A DNA stretch of 64,000 nucleotides from Albifimbria verrucaria (GCA_020081605.1 JAHREC010000018.1:1798001-1862000); one strand, 5' to 3'; positions 22,758 to 35,589 are shown, numbered from the stretch's first letter. The notes: generated by a model not told the origin, from the letters alone. A program made the numbers and translations.

Positions 22758-23962
22758 ATGGCCATCTACAGCGCCGTCCCGCCCTCCGGAGCATCAAACC
22801 TCAAACACCTCTGCGCCCCCGCAAGCACCGGGTACTCCGTGACCAACTCCGGCATCGATATCGACGCGTGGACCATCTCGGCTCTTCAATCCCTCAGCGT
22901 ATCCCCATCGCCCGCGGCACTGGCACCCCGCTAGCCATCCCCATTGATGAGCCATCCTCTCCCATCGTCGTCAAAGAGTCCATCCAATCCGTCCAGTTCA
23001 CCGACTCGAATGTCCCTGCATTCGAAGGCACCCGCCGCGCCGGCCTCCCTCCCGCCGTGATAGCCAGAAACGCCGCGAGGCCCTGTTGAAGGGTAACGAG
23101 GGAAGTCGGCAGCGTCGCCGTTGGGAAAATGGTCAGCCAGACTGTAACGTTGTCTTGGGTGTGTGCGCGTGCTGACCATGGGGCCTTCGTTGCCCGTTTT
23201 CATATAGACCGTCTTGTGGGTGTTCCGAACGCACAGCCACCCCAGCCTGTTGACTGGGAAGTCCACCCCACGCATCGCATACATCGCGTACGCTACCAGC
23301 TCGCACAATATTGGGACCACGGCGTTCGCCAGCGTGCCGAGGAGCGCACCTCGAAGCTGCAGGCCGTACGCAAGACTCAGCAGCTTAAGACGGGCAGCGC
23401 CACCGGTCTCGGTGTCGGCGAGGTGCCCCGAGATTTGCGCGAATCCGCCAAGCGCAGCCCCATTGTTCGATCATGGGTCAAGATATTGGAAGATCCGATC
23501 CGGCAATATCTGGTGAATCAGCAACCCTCTGATCCCGATTCCGATCTTGACAGCGCCGCGGAGGAGATGGACTCGGAAGACGAGGAGATTGTCTTCGTGG
23601 GCCGGAATGGCGCTATGCGAGATCTCCAAGAGAAGTCCAGGAAGTGGAAGCCCGCACACCGAGAGGTATCGGATCAAACTGTTGACTCCGGCATGGTATT
23701 TGACTCGTTCGGCAACGATGAGGCCGCTGCATTTAGGTTTGTCAAGCGTTATGCGAACCCCTTGATTCTGAATATCTTCTAACTGAAGCTTTCTAGGCGG
23801 TGGCTTACTCACTCCATATCGGATTATTACGGCCTACAGTCAAAGTCCGTAACACTGATGAATCCCTCCCGCCGAGTCGTTTATGTCGGCCTCAAGGCGG
23901 CGCGGCGACAAACAAGGCTCGAGCTGTCTCATTTACCAAAGCCTTTATGGCAGCTTTGTTGA
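22758..23962 (+). CDS. R3H domain protein with R3H-associated N-terminal domain (two frame breaks)
   Basis: Three exons: 22758-23131, 23208-23736 and 23797-23962, about 356 residues joined. The middle holds the R3H-associated region: REALLKGNEGSRQRRRWEN, then NAQPPQPVDWEVHPTH. A central acidic segment (SDLDSAAEEMDSEDEE) precedes IVFVGRNGAMRDL, also seen in animal R3HDM4. The C-terminal R3H domain starts RRWLTHSISDYYGL, with the Arg-x3-His signature across the exon 2/3 junction, and continues VGLKAARRQTRLELS. R3H domains bind single-stranded nucleic acids; the cellular role of this family is unknown. Breaks: a CCCC run at 22903-22906 should be CCCCC (SVSP then IARGTGTPL), and one base is missing near 23057 before KRREALL. 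Intron 1 has a GTCAGC donor and intron 2 GTTTGT with a CTAAC branch. Confidence 0.82.
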
Positions 23963-24300
23963 TTAGTCGATGTGCTTTCGTACACGAATGCACTTGTGAT
24001 ATGTAATGCTCTTCTAGGGGTCTTGCTACATCGACGGCTTGGCTATGTAGAATCATGCATCTTCTATTGAAGGTTGGCATGGATAACGCCTGTATCATGC
24101 TAGATGTTTGGCGCTTTTCAACTACCAAGATATATAGCTCACCATGTGTGAGAGAATATGCTGGCTATTGGTGGGAAGCTCGAAACATTCGCTAAATGCA
24201 ACTATGTTCACCCGAACCCAGCTTCTTGCATGCTGTCTTCGCACTTCTATGCTGTGGCTCCAATATCTGCTTCGGGGTCAGTTCCAATCTGCTCATGATA
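23963..24300. other. Intergenic between convergent genes
   Basis: 338 bases between the ends of the R3H gene and the leftward Zip2-like gene. Nothing further seen. Confidence 0.5.
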
Positions 24301-26954
24301 TCATGACCATCGTTGGTCCATGATGGTGCTAGATGCGATTAAAATGTTCCTGGATCCTACAATATGCCCATATTTGAGGAGCCGCTCTGCTACTGGCATT
24401 GCGATGAACTGTGCCAAGCCTTCGCCACCAGCATCATTTAGAAGAGTGCCTGCAAGAACCTGTGCAGCGGTCGTGTTCATACCCGTGTATCGCAAAAACT
24501 TCTCCCAGGTGTTTTCCACGGATGACAGAAAATGCTTCTGTAGCAAAGACTGGGAGTTGTAGCGACACATAAGGGCCATGATCCATTGGCCCAGTGTTGC
24601 TGTTGCGCCGGGAACCAATACCGTGGTGATGGTTGCATCAAGCACAGTGGTGAAAACCATGAAGTCTGTGAAGCCCGTTACATCCGTCAGACTTGGAGCA
24701 CCAACAAATTCTCCGGCGGGGTTGCTTTCAGTAACAAGAATGAACAATGCCTCATATTTCTGGGCTAGCACCCGAATGTACTCACGGAACGGCGGTTGTG
24801 ATTTTGAACCCGGGAGTGGCTTTTGCCTAAGCTTGAGTAAATTTGTGGCAACAATTCCGGCGGTCGCAGTCAGGGATACATCTGCTTCACACTCTAGCGG
24901 CACAGTCATTCTTGTCGCATTATATGATGACGAGCCGACCAAAGAATTCAGTCCTGAGTAGTCGCGATCGATGAGAGCCTCTGCGGACCATCTGTTCTCT
25001 AGATGTCGAAGTAATTGCGAACCTAGATGAAGCGAGACCATGAAACGACCCCTCTCTTTTGGGATTTCAACTTCTGGCGTGGGTGCTGGTATCAGAACAT
25101 AGCTTGGTTCATCTATCTTACACTGGGGGTGCCGAATGGTGGTCCCGGGCAGCCTAGTAGCGGTTTTATTGGATTTCCCATCATCTGCCAGCCGGGGTTT
25201 CTTAACCGCTCGAAGCTCCATAAAGCTGGATAAGAGCCTCTCAGTAGCTCCAGTTTCGTTAAGTCCACCCAGAAGACTCGTGCTATACTCTAGAGTTCCG
25301 TTGGTAGGTGCATGTTGGGAACTGGCTGTCCCTACCATCGTAGCAGGCTGGCCTGTTTCGATGATCAGGTCAGAATGAGCCTCCAGTGGTTCGTTCAAGA
25401 CTTGATAATCGCTGAAATCCGTCATAAACGGTAAGAGCTCGTTGATGTCATCATCTTCAACACGTAGAATGGCCCAATCGTCAGAGCAGCAAGCATAAGT
25501 AGCACTGCTTATGACTGGGGCTGCGTCCGAGGTAACATTTTGACCAAGCGCATTTATTGTAGGGAACTCTTCCATGAAAGAAATGCGACCTTCATCGTTG
25601 CCAACGGGCATCCACCTCAATCTTCTGTCTGTGTTTGTCTTGGGATCCCCGGGAGCTTCCAATCCTTGTCTTCCCGAATCCAGCGGAAGTGTTCCTCAGC
25701 AGATGCAGGAACGTGGTTCCACGCTGGGACTGGGACATCAAAGCTCAACACAGGAACTGGTACTCGTGATATCGAATCGAATGGATCCAAAAACTCTTGC
25801 TCAGCCATTCGCATAACCTCTTTGTGGCGATCTTCCAGTATAATTGAGATTGCGTCTTCAGAGTACCCTTGCTGAATCGTATTTAGGGCTGCCTCTGTAC
25901 CACCCTCCTCTACAACTTGTAGGCCATTCTTGTGAGTAAAAAAATCGTGATCTGGAGATTCGTCGGAACTCGAGAAGGCCAAGGGTAGCTCCACCTTCAA
26001 TGACTGCAATAAGGGCTCTGAATGGCTCGGTACGCGTGGTAAATGTGAAGGAGATGACTGTAGGATGGTTTCGTCCGGGACTGTAGGTCCAGATTCAATC
26101 TGCCCAGTTTTCAGGCCATGTTCAAGTTTGCGGACTGCATTTCCCAGAGGGGTGCAAGGTTCTGATGTCAAGTCTATCACTGTGATGTCGCCATCGGGTA
26201 TATAAGGTGAGGAGATGCAAGATACTGGTGTTAGTGGAGGAGTAACGTGTTTGACACACATTATATGCTTGTTCCAGTTAGTCTATTACGTCGAGCATGG
26301 TAGCATGATGGCGACTTACATCTATCCGTTGCATCCTCGTGTCCAAGCTTTCTTTTGTCGGGTTCCTTGCTTTGAAGTCGTCCAGAAAACTTTCGTCCCT
26401 GTCTAAAGCATAGGTACAAGGAACACATTCACGATCGACCTCTCGCTGCATCAGCAGCCGAAGCCTAGCAGCATTAGGCGGGAACTCTAAACCTTCGTCA
26501 TTGTCTGTTCGAACAGATATTAGTGGTAGCCATTGATTCCTGAGATCAGTAGAGCATTTGGCCGTAATTCCCTTAGATGATACTTGTAATCGACAGATGG
26601 GTCTGAGCCAATATCTAAGTCATCACTGGTGAGCTTAAGTCGTTTGGTAGAAAGTGGAAGCCAAAGTGGCTCGAGGTTGTTGACGCTTTCAGAAAGAGAG
26701 CAGAGAAAAATGTTTGAGGAATATGCAATACAGTCTTGTCTGAAATCAACAGGTTGTGCAGTAATACGACCACGATGTAAGCGTTCTTGGCGAACGAATC
26801 CATCTGCATCTTTAGGAAGAAGGGTTTGTTGCAGATGAGGGAGGTGGTAGCTGAGGCGAAAGGGTGCCGCCCTGTGATCTCGAAAACATCCTTCGTAACG
26901 TCCATATTCGTCGGCGGTCTCGAGCTCGTTGCTGGGATATTGGGCTCCCAACAT
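24301..26954 (-). CDS. Large nuclear-type protein, possible Zip2/SHOC1-like (XPF-like fold) meiotic factor (two frame breaks)
   Basis: Two exons: 26954-26320 and 26267-24301, about 867 residues joined. The N-terminus contains RLSYHLPHLQQTLLPKDADG, then PPNAARLRLLMQREVDRE and a short acidic region. The middle is low-complexity with Ser/Pro stretches and TVIDLTSEPCTPLG. The C-terminal 230 residues read like a nuclease-fold remnant: FMVSLHLGSQLLRHLENRW, EADVSLTATAGIVATNLLKL, FREYIRVLAQKYEALFILV, then an all-helical end. This order (edge strand, 'LTATAGIVATNL' strand, 'YEALFILV' strand) is what I would expect of inactive XPF/ERCC4 domains such as those of Zip2/SHOC1, but this is a structural guess and not a motif match. 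No ERKxxxD nuclease motif is present. Breaks: near 25650, where CCCC/GGG should gain a base (WKLPG then DPKTNTDRR), and one between about 26540 and 26610 before NQWLPLISVRTDNDEG. Confidence 0.5.
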
Positions 26955-27587
26955 GGTGGGGGTCTAAATCATGGTTTGACTGGAACGTGTGTGATCATGC
27001 TCATCAATCTCCATTCTGCTATGGTGGATATGGATGAAGGAGGTGCACGAATGCAGCGGATGGAAAGTTAAGGACATTGGGGATATCTGCTACTTAATTC
27101 GAGTGCTTTCTGCTGAGGATTCGGTTGCTGGTCGCTCCTGCTATTTCACTCGCGTCGTATCATGGTCTAAGCTCAGGTTTCAAGAGATCTAAATGGAAGG
27201 CACTTCATTCACGAATTACCTAGCAGATCCAGATACAATGAGTCTGGAATTGCACTTCCAAAAGTATTTGAGTCAATATCATGTTGTAAAAGAAATCCCA
27301 CATAAGATTGTCTCCATTGCCAGTAGAAAGGATCAAACCGAGGAAGGCTTATTGATTGCTGGCGAACTCCAGGGTAAATCGGTACGCCAGGGAGTACAAG
27401 CTTCCACTATAAGCTGCCCCACGCTCGAACTACAGCTTGAGATAAGCGACCTAATCCCACTAACTCCGAACAATCAGTGACGCAGTACCCTCAATCTTCG
27501 CTGGGAGGCAATGGAGCTCTCCGCGTAGCTCCCGTCAAGAGCATCATCGCGCCTTGACGCTGCCTCTTCACCACAAAACACCTAGCC
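26955..27587. other. Divergent promoter region
   Basis: Separates the leftward Zip2-like gene from DDB1. A 95-codon frame at 27193-27480 on the + strand was considered and not accepted as a gene. Confidence 0.5.
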
Positions 27588-30500
27588 ATGGCGTACGTCG
27601 CGCCGGTTCACAAGCCTACGAGCATCCGCCATGCTCTAAGGATCCGATTTTTATCACCAGACCACGAAGACCTTGTTGTTGCGTAAGTATAAGCGCTGCT
27701 TTCGCCAACCCTCCGGCCCCTCGGATAGCTAATTTACGACCCAACAGCAAGGCAAATCGACTGGAGATATGGCGACTTAGCGAGGAAGGCATGACGTGCC
27801 TGCACACAAAGGTCATCTACGGCACGATATCCATGCTGCAGCGGTTGCAACCCAAAGACTCCGATACCGACTTGCTCTTCATAGGCACCGACCGGCTCCA
27901 ATACTTCAATGTAGCCTGGAACTCCGAGACGAACCAGCTCGAAACGGTGGAGCATACGATTGAGGATGCCGCTGAGCCTTACATGCGCAGCTCGCAAAGC
28001 CAGAGCAAATGCCTGGTGGATCCGACAGGGAAGTTCATGGCCATGCATCTATGGGAAGGAGTCCTCAACGTCTTCCGCCTACCGACACGGAAAGGCTCTA
28101 CTCTGAAGCTCGAGGCTCTTGACCAAGTTAGATTGACCGAGCTATGGATGAAAGACAGCACCTTCATACACAGCCGCACTGGCCATCCCAGGATTGCGTT
28201 CCTGTACAAGACGCAGCTGGACAACGAAGAGGCTCGCATTGCTGTATATCGGCTAACCAAGGACGACAAGGGGGCGATGTCTCCAAGTTCGACCCTAACA
28301 AGGAGAGAGAGCTTGATGAGGTCATTGCCGACCCTTATGCCTCCATGCTGATTCCTGTGCCTGTCCATGAGGAGAAGAGATATCATGTGCGGAACAACGA
28401 AGGCGCGAAGGCGCATCTAGGTGGCTTGCTCGTAATTGGCGAGACACTGTTGACGTATTTTGACAGCCTAACATACTCGAGCGTTTCCTCCAGTATGAAG
28501 GACCCCAAGATCTATGTTGCATGGGCCGAGTTCGACGGGACCCGATACCTGCTTGCCGATGACTATGGTCGCTTGGATCTCTTGACGATTGAAACCACGG
28601 TAGAGTCCACCGGTGTCGTTGTGACCGGTATGGCTGTTGAGCCCATGAAATTTCCCGACTCGACTTATCTTACATCCAGAGCCTATAATCTGGTGTATAT
28701 GGGGACAACATGCTCTTCTTGGCATCACACCAGGGCGATTCCCAACTTCTAAGTATCGATATACCATCGAGATCTATGAATCTGGTAAAAAGCCTTTCAA
28801 ATAACGCGCCGATATTGGACTTTGCCATTATGGATATGGGCAACCGCGAGGGCGACATCCAACTTGGCAACGCCTTCTCATCTGGCCAGGCACGAATTGT
28901 TGCCGGATGTGGTGCGTACCGGGATGGAAGCCTACGAAGCATCCGCAGTGGCGTTGGCCTCGAGGATAGAGGCGTTTTAGACGACATCCAAGGCACTAGA
29001 GGCCTCTTCTCATTGACGTCCCCGGGCTCCAGTTCCGTTGATTCGCTAGTAATCTCTATGATCGAGGAGACTAGGGTGCTTAAATTCGATACAGAGGGTG
29101 GTATAGAAGAAGTTTATGATTTATCAGGCCTGAAACTGGACACTGAGACGTTGCTCGCACAGAACCTACCATCCGGACAATTACTTCAGGTCACTCCTAA
29201 GGCAGTTCTGTTATTGGAGGCCGAGAGCGGTGTAGTCACTTCCAGCTGGGACGCACCAGAAGGCAAACAAATCACCACAGCCTCAGCCAATGATAAATGG
29301 GTTCTCTTGTCTATAGACGGTTCGCTGTTGGTTTCGTTGGAGCTCACCAATAACTTGACTGCTCACAGTCAGACAACCGCCGAGGACGACCAGATATCGT
29401 GTCTTCATGCCGCTCGCGACCTTCAAGATGTCGGCGTCGTAGGATGGTGGACTTCTGGTACAATTTCCATCGTGGACTTGGCCTCATTGAAACCAATTCA
29501 TGGAGAGAGTCTCAGGCAGACTGATGATAGTGCATCGGTTCCGCGAGACATTGCGCTAGTTCAACTCCATCCCCTCGACACGGCGGGGCCAACACTTCTA
29601 GTGGCTCTGGAAGATGGGAATGTGGTAACCTACAATGTTGCCATAAACGGCGGAAGTTACAATCTCTCCGGGCGGAAGAGCGTAATACTCGGAAGCGGCC
29701 CCGTTAGGCTACACGTACTCCCACAAATTGATGGCACCTGCAATGTCTTCGCCACGACCGAACATGCAAGCTTAATCTACAGCTCGGAGGAGAATTGCCT
29801 ACTCTGCCACGACTGCTGACGACGCAACCTATGTGGCTCCTTTTGACTCGGAAGCCTTCCCCAACTCTATTGTTTTGTCTACAGAAGATCATATCAGAAT
29901 TTCCTGCATAGACAAGGAACGATTGACGCATGTCAAGGCCTTACCAATGCAAGAGACCATTCGGCGTGTGGCTTATTCTCCTGGCCTCAAAGCTTTTGGT
30001 TTGGGTTCCTTGAAAAAGGAACTAAATCTGGAAAACAACGAGGAGGTGGTATCCAGCTCTTTCCGACTTGTTGACGAGGTTATCTTCCAAGAGCTTGGCG
30101 AGCCTTTTGTGCTAGATTCTACGAATTCAGAGATCGTAGAATGCGTGATTCGAGCCGAACTAGCAGATAGCAATGGCAATCCATCTGAAAGATTTATTGT
30201 CGGAACAAGCTTTCTAAGCGATGATGAGACAGGCGCTGATGACACTAAAGGGCGCATCTTGGTGCTCGGAGTGGATGAAGACCGACGTGTGTATCAGATT
30301 GTATCTCATAAGTTGAAAGGAGCCTGTCGCTGTCTGGGTCTCATGGGAAAGCATATCGTTGCTGGACTATCGAAGACGGTGGTGGTGTATAGGTATACGG
30401 AAGAAACCACCAGCTCCGGATCTTTGAAGAAGCTTGCTGCTTATCGGCCTTCGGCTTTCCCAGTAGACCTCGATATCTCAGGCAATATCATCGGTGTGGT

Positions 30501-31179
30501 CGATCTGATCCAGTCTCTATCCTTGGTAGAGTTTATTCCTCCCACAGACGGGAACCCAGCTAGACTGGAGGAGCGGGCAAGGCACTACCAACCAGCTTGG
30601 GCTACTGCAGTCTGCCATCTGGATGGAGAACGATGGCTCGAAGCTGATGCACAGGGCAATATCATTGTCTTACGGCGCAATGCAGAGGCACCGACAGAAC
30701 AGGACCGCAGCAGGTTGGAGGTAACGAGTGAAATGAACTTTGGCGAGCAGATCAATCGCATTCGGAAATTGCATGTGGCGCCTAACGAGAATGCCGTGGT
30801 TTCACCCAAGGCTTTCCTCGCATCTGTAAGTCCTCCTTAAATCAAGAACATGCCGGGAACAGCGCTAACATCCGAACAGACCGAAGGCGCTCTTTACCTC
30901 TTTGGTGATATATCACCAAAATTCCAGGACCTGCTTATGACATTCCAGACCCGTCTACAAGAATTTATAAAGGCACCAGGAAACATTAGCTTCGAAACGT
31001 GGCGTGCCTTCAGAAACGCTGCTAGAGACAGTGAAGGCCCCTACCGCTTTGTGGATGGTGAGATGGTGGAGAGGTTTTTAGATCTTGACGAGGGCAAGCA
31101 AGAGCTGGTCTGCGAGGGACTCGGACCGAGCGTGGAGGATATGCGAAACATGATTGAAGAATTAAGACGATTGCATTGA
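27588..31179 (+). CDS. DDB1: DNA damage-binding protein 1 (DDB1), CUL4 ubiquitin ligase adaptor (three frame breaks)
   Basis: Three exons: 27588-27682, 27748-30825 and 30880-31179, giving about 1158 residues, close to the 1140 of human DDB1. It starts MAYVAPVHKPTSIRHALR and continues with a strand at FLSPDHEDLVVA, as in DDB1 beta-propeller A. Family-typical blocks include YNLVYMG followed by NMLFLASHQGDSQLL, TAGPTLLVALEDGNVVTYNV, RILVLGVDEDRRVYQIVSHK, ADAQGNIIVLRRNAEAP, and a helical C-terminus that ends VEDMRNMIEELRRLH like other CPSF_A proteins. DDB1 links substrate receptors (DCAFs) to Cul4 for DNA repair and chromatin control; in fungi it pairs with Dim-5/Dim-8 for heterochromatin. Breaks: a GGGGG run at 28270-28274 and a GGGG run at 28701-28704 each need one more G, and near 29793 the frame moves +1 or -2, best explained by a lost GA dinucleotide. 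Essential or near-essential function makes three true mutations unlikely. Confidence 0.95.
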
Positions 31180-31711
31180 GCATGGGATACTTGGGATTGG
31201 CTACATAGATGTGTAAACCAAGCTACCATATGATGAAGGGTTATATCTAGGATACGGAGCTTTATTATGAGATTCCGAACGCCTAACGAATGAAAGATCA
31301 GGATGAATATTTAGATATGGTATTGACATATAAGCAGAAAAAAGACAACGAATTCATGATGGAAGATGTCGTGCACTAATTCATGTAAGAGAGCGAGCCG
31401 ACCTGTATTGACATCTGCTGATCTGAACTGCTAGGATTGTAGTGGTTTGGGGTACGTACCTACGGAGAGAATCGGAAGGCTCCATAGCTGGAATCATTGG
31501 CCAATCAGCAACATTTAATTTCTGAGCTTCTCAGCAAACGGTGGAAGCCTCAGGCACACAGACCACTCGGCCAAAACTTTCGGCACCAGCATCATCAAAG
31601 CCGGTGCCACATAGGAAAAGACCTCACACCATCCAACTTCGCCGACTCTCGCGACGAAATCCACCCGCCACCCACGTCGAAACCTCCCTCTCTCCTCTCT
31701 CCGTCGCAGCG
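31180..31711. other. Intergenic
   Basis: 3' end of DDB1 and promoter of the Rieske gene; the last about 100 bases are CT-rich leader. No gene seen. Confidence 0.5.
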
Positions 31712-32617
31712 ATGGCCTCTCTCTCGACCGCGTCCCGCGTGTGCCTGCGCGCCGCCGCTAAGCCGACCATGCCGGCTGTGCGTGCCCTGAGCTCCACGGC
31801 CATGCGCCCCGACAACGCGACCTACTCGAGCCCCTTCAAGGGCTACACCAAGGCCTCCAACATCCCCGACTTTGGAAAGTACATGTCCGGCAACAACGAG
31901 AACAGCAACAAGACCATCCAGTACTTCATGGTTGGCACCATGGGTGCCATCACCGCCGCCGGAGCCAAGAGCACTGTCCAGGGTGGGTCATCGAACGTTT
32001 TCCGTGCCATTGAGCTGCGACTGGCTGGCCTGCTTGCTTCAATGCTGCACCTGGGGATATCTGGTTGATGTTGATGCTAATTTCTGTTGGATAGAGTTCC
32101 TCACCAACATGTCCGCCTCCGCTGACGTCCTCGCCATGGCCAAGGTTGAGGTCGACCTCAACGCCATCCCCGAGGGCAAGAACGTGAGTGCAAACGCCCG
32201 CTGCATCTCCTTCCGTCTTCTAACAGGAAACAGGTCATCATCAAGTGGCGTGGCAAGCCCGTCTTCATCCGACACCGAACCCAGGGCGAGATCGACGAGG
32301 CCAACAAGGTCGACGTCGCTGCTCTCCGTGACCCCCAGACCGATGATGTTCGTGTCAAGAAGCCCGAGTGGCTGGTCATGCTGGGTAAGTTTAAGCTGCA
32401 GTTGGGACGCTCCCGCAAATTCTGACTCGATATAGGTGTCTGCACCCATCTGGGTTGTGTCCCCATCGGCGAGGCCGGCGACTTCGGCGGCTGGTTCTGC
32501 CCCTGCCACGGTTCTCACTACGACATCTCCGGCCGTATAAGGAAGGGTCCCGCTCCTCTCAACCTCGAGATCCCCGAGTACGATTTCCCCGAGGACGGCA
32601 AGCTCGTTATTGGTTAA
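31712..32617 (+). CDS. RIP1: Rieske iron-sulfur subunit of the cytochrome bc1 complex
   Basis: Four exons: 31712-31982, 32095-32183, 32234-32384 and 32436-32617, 230 residues, all in phase with no break. An Ala/Arg/Ser-rich mitochondrial targeting sequence covers about the first 30 residues. A membrane anchor follows ([19 protein letters not shown]), then the hinge. The [2Fe-2S] cluster ligands are in CTHLGC and CPCHGSHYD, with the final [13 protein letters not shown] block typical of mitochondrial Rieske proteins. The protein transfers electrons from ubiquinol to cytochrome c1 in complex III of the inner membrane. The codon usage is strongly C/G-ending at third positions, as expected for high expression. 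The short last two introns interrupt the head domain just before the first cluster motif, a common position in fungi. Confidence 0.97.
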
Positions 32618-33115
32618 GCGGTCGACGTGTAAGAGTAAGACGGATGATCACTTGTGGAGATACAGCAATAGAATTCTTTGGGAGGGAAAAGAGTCTGAAC
32701 ACTGGGTGGGAAGAGAGATGAGGAAGCGTCCCGTGTTTGAAAAGGGCGTCACTCGTGTTTCCTAGACGTGGGCTACGCCATTTGTATAAAATACATCGTC
32801 CTACTTCGAAACGAGCTCATAATTTTTTGTTTAGCAATTCGTTTTTGACATGTTCGATCTATGCACCGTCCCGTGTGGCTAATGGCCTGTCATTTGACAT
32901 CTCTCGTTCAAATCAGGTTCTGGGGCTTTTCTTTTTCAGCACACCAGCATTGTTCTCCTATTTGCGTCACTGATATGCTTAAACTCTCTAGTGATCTTTG
33001 CCATGTTTGAAGTCAGACAAATCACGAATACATTTGACAGGCCTATCTCATTCATGGTCCTTAGTTCATCCGTAGGTCTATATATCCTTGGAAGCCTTTT
33101 TATCTAATTACATCA
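32618..33115. other. Intergenic between convergent genes
   Basis: 3' regions of the Rieske gene and CCT1, AT-richer than the flanking exons. No additional gene seen. Confidence 0.5.
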
Positions 33116-34962
33116 TCAATGTCCGTGTCCGTCGTCATCATCTCCGCGCTGCTCAGGATCCAGCTTGATCAGGGTATCGATACGCATGATGCTGATGCAG
33201 GCCTCGACGGCACTCTTCAGTTGGCGCACCTTGCTGATGCTTGGCTCGAGAACGCCGAGCTTCAACTCGTCTACGACCTTGCCACGGGCGAGGTCCAGGC
33301 CGTAGTTCTTGTAGCCCTTCTTCTTGGCAACGACCTTCTCGTCCTCGTTGGCGTCTCCCTCCTGGATACGCTGTGACAGAGCATGTCTTGAACGCAGCTG
33401 AGCAACCAGCTCCGCGGCATCCTGGGCGGCGTTGATGGCCAAGGTCTTGGGAATGACGAGCAGTGACTGTGCAAACTCGGCAATAGCGAGCTGTTCACGG
33501 GAGCCCACGGTACCCGCAAACTCCTCCAGGTAGATGTGGAGAGCAGTCTCGACGGCTCCACCTCCAGGGACAATGCTACCGCTCTCCAGAGTTCTCTTGA
33601 CCGCGCAGAGTGAGTCGTGCACGGAGCGCTCCATTTCGTCTAGCGAGAAGTCGTTGGGACCACGCAGAATGATGGAGGCAGCAGAGTGCTTAGTTCCCTT
33701 GACGAGAATACACTCGTCATCAGAGATGCGCTCCTGTGAGAACTCCTCGGCAAAACCAAGGTAGCTGGGCTCAAACTTCTCATCACCATTCAGATCAGAA
33801 AGCGTGCTCAGGAGGGTACCTTCGGTGGCCTTAGCAATTCGCCTCAAATCCTCCTTCTTGCACCTCCTCACACCCATGACGCCGCGCTCAACCAGCATCT
33901 TCATGACAAGGTCGTCGATACCCTTGGTAGTGAGGATAACGTTGGCACCGGCCTTGAGGATCAGCTCGACTCGCTCGACAATCATGCCCGACTCGCGTGC
34001 GCGGATCTGCTCCAGCTGTTGGGGGTCGTCAATGGTGATCTGAACTCCCAGCTTCATTCGCTCCTTCTGCAGATTCATATCAAGGATAGCAATCTTCGCA
34101 TTCCGTATCGTGGTAGGCATAGCCTGGGAGGCGACAGTGCAGTTCAGAGCGTAACCCTTGACGAGGACAGACTCGCGGACGCCCTTGCCATGTGCCTTGA
34201 GAATGTTGACAGCCTTAACAGGGCACTTGACTTCACCCTTGCTGTTGACAGTCTTCACGGCTTGCATAGCATCGACGACCATGTCGGCGAAGAAGTCTGA
34301 GTCGGCACCAATGATCTTGCTGGACATGGAGGTCTTGGCGATGCTCATGAGAGACTCGCGGCCAAGGTTCTCAACCTTGATGCTGACATTCTCGCTAAGA
34401 TACTTGACAGCTTCTCGAAGAGCAAGCCTGTAGCCGGTGATGATGGTGGTAGGGTGTATACGGTTCTTCATCAGCTCGTTGCCTCGTCGCAGCAGCTCGG
34501 CGGCGATCAAGACGACGGAAGTGGTGCCGTCACCAACCTCCCTGTCCTGCTGCTGTGCCAGGTCGACCAGAATCTTTCCGGCGGGATCTTCGACATCGAG
34601 GAGACTGAGAATCGTGGCGCCGTCGTTGGTGACAGTAACATCCTGCATCGTAGGTGGTTAGGTCAGGCCGTCATGGGTCAACGCTGAACCGGGAAGGGGA
34701 CTTGTACTCACACCAATGTCGTCCACCATCATCTTGTCCAGACCGCTAGGGCCAAAGGAGCTCTTGACAACATTTGCGATTGCCTGGGTCGCCAACACTG
34801 CAGAGAGGCATCAGCAACTTGAGTCGGTAGATGTCGACCCCACCATGGGCGAGCACGCTAGGCATGGAACATACCGTTCTGGTCACGAATGTCAGAGCCG
34901 GAGATCTTCTGACCGCCGAGGAAGAGGGTGCCGTTCCGCGGCTGCTCGAACATGGACGCCAT
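33116..34962 (-). CDS. CCT1: T-complex protein 1 subunit alpha (CCT1)
   Basis: Three exons: 34962-34875, 34797-34712 and 34642-33116, 566 residues and no frame break. The start [19 protein letters not shown] is typical of CCT alpha. ATPase motifs of group II chaperonins are present: VTNDGATIL, the catalytic-Asp loop GDGTTSVV, and VPGGGAVE. Alpha-specific context includes [18 protein letters not shown] sequence ([10 protein letters not shown]), [10 protein letters not shown] and [19 protein letters not shown]. The complex folds actin, tubulin and WD-repeat proteins in the cytosol. The protein ends in a Gly/Asp/His-rich tail (GDDDDGHGH). It shares its upstream region with the prolyl-tRNA synthetase gene transcribed the other way. 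The acceptor used for exon 3 is the CAG just before DVTVTNDG, not the in-frame ATG two codons upstream. Confidence 0.97.
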
Positions 34963-35589
34963 GGTTGCGGCTGCTCGAAACGGGATGCGGTATTGTGCGG
35001 TCTCTGGGTTTGTCGGTGGGATACGGATCGGACGTAAATTTAGAGTCGCGAAGAAATTCTGCCTGTAGTGGTGAGGTGAGGTACAGGTGCAGGAGGAGGA
35101 GGTACAGGTACAAGCACGGCACGTCAGCCAGGGGCGGCGTCGGGCACAGGCTACGTACCTGAATGGTGCCAAGCTCCACGGCCACACCCCTAAAGCTCTG
35201 TTAGCACTGCTACCCCTCGCTGAAGCAGCACTGACCCTTGGAAATCCCGGAACGTTGGATTGTTCCAGCCCCGTGATAACAGCGCTGAGCTATCGCAGCA
35301 GCAGCCCTCATTGGCCATGCCCATTTCGGGGCCTGAATGTGCGCTGCTGCCCCTCCTTCCCACACAAGGCGCCCGGGTAACAACGGCGGGGCACTTTTGG
35401 CTGGTCAACAATTTGGCTGCCATTATCTCCCTTGCCTTTCTTACAGCCTCTGGGCTTTGGTGACTCACGTCGAGTTTTATTCCAAGAGGAATCTCATAGC
35501 GCCTTGTGCTTGCGTCTGAGCTCCCAGCGACTCACTTCCAGCACCGTTTTTTCTTTGTATCTGCGCATTCGTAGAGCCAGTCATTCAAG
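34963..35589. promoter_or_regulatory. Divergent promoter region of CCT1 and prolyl-tRNA synthetase
   Basis: 627 bases between two divergently transcribed housekeeping genes. An inverted CCAAT box (ATTGG) lies at about 35310-35314. The CCT1 side has purine/pyrimidine repeats (AGGTGCAGGAGGAGGAGG near 35080-35105). No coding gene seen. Confidence 0.45.

Noticed and set aside
27193..27480. 95-codon frame upstream of DDB1
   Set aside because: No motif or intron, weak codon bias, and it lies in a divergent promoter region.
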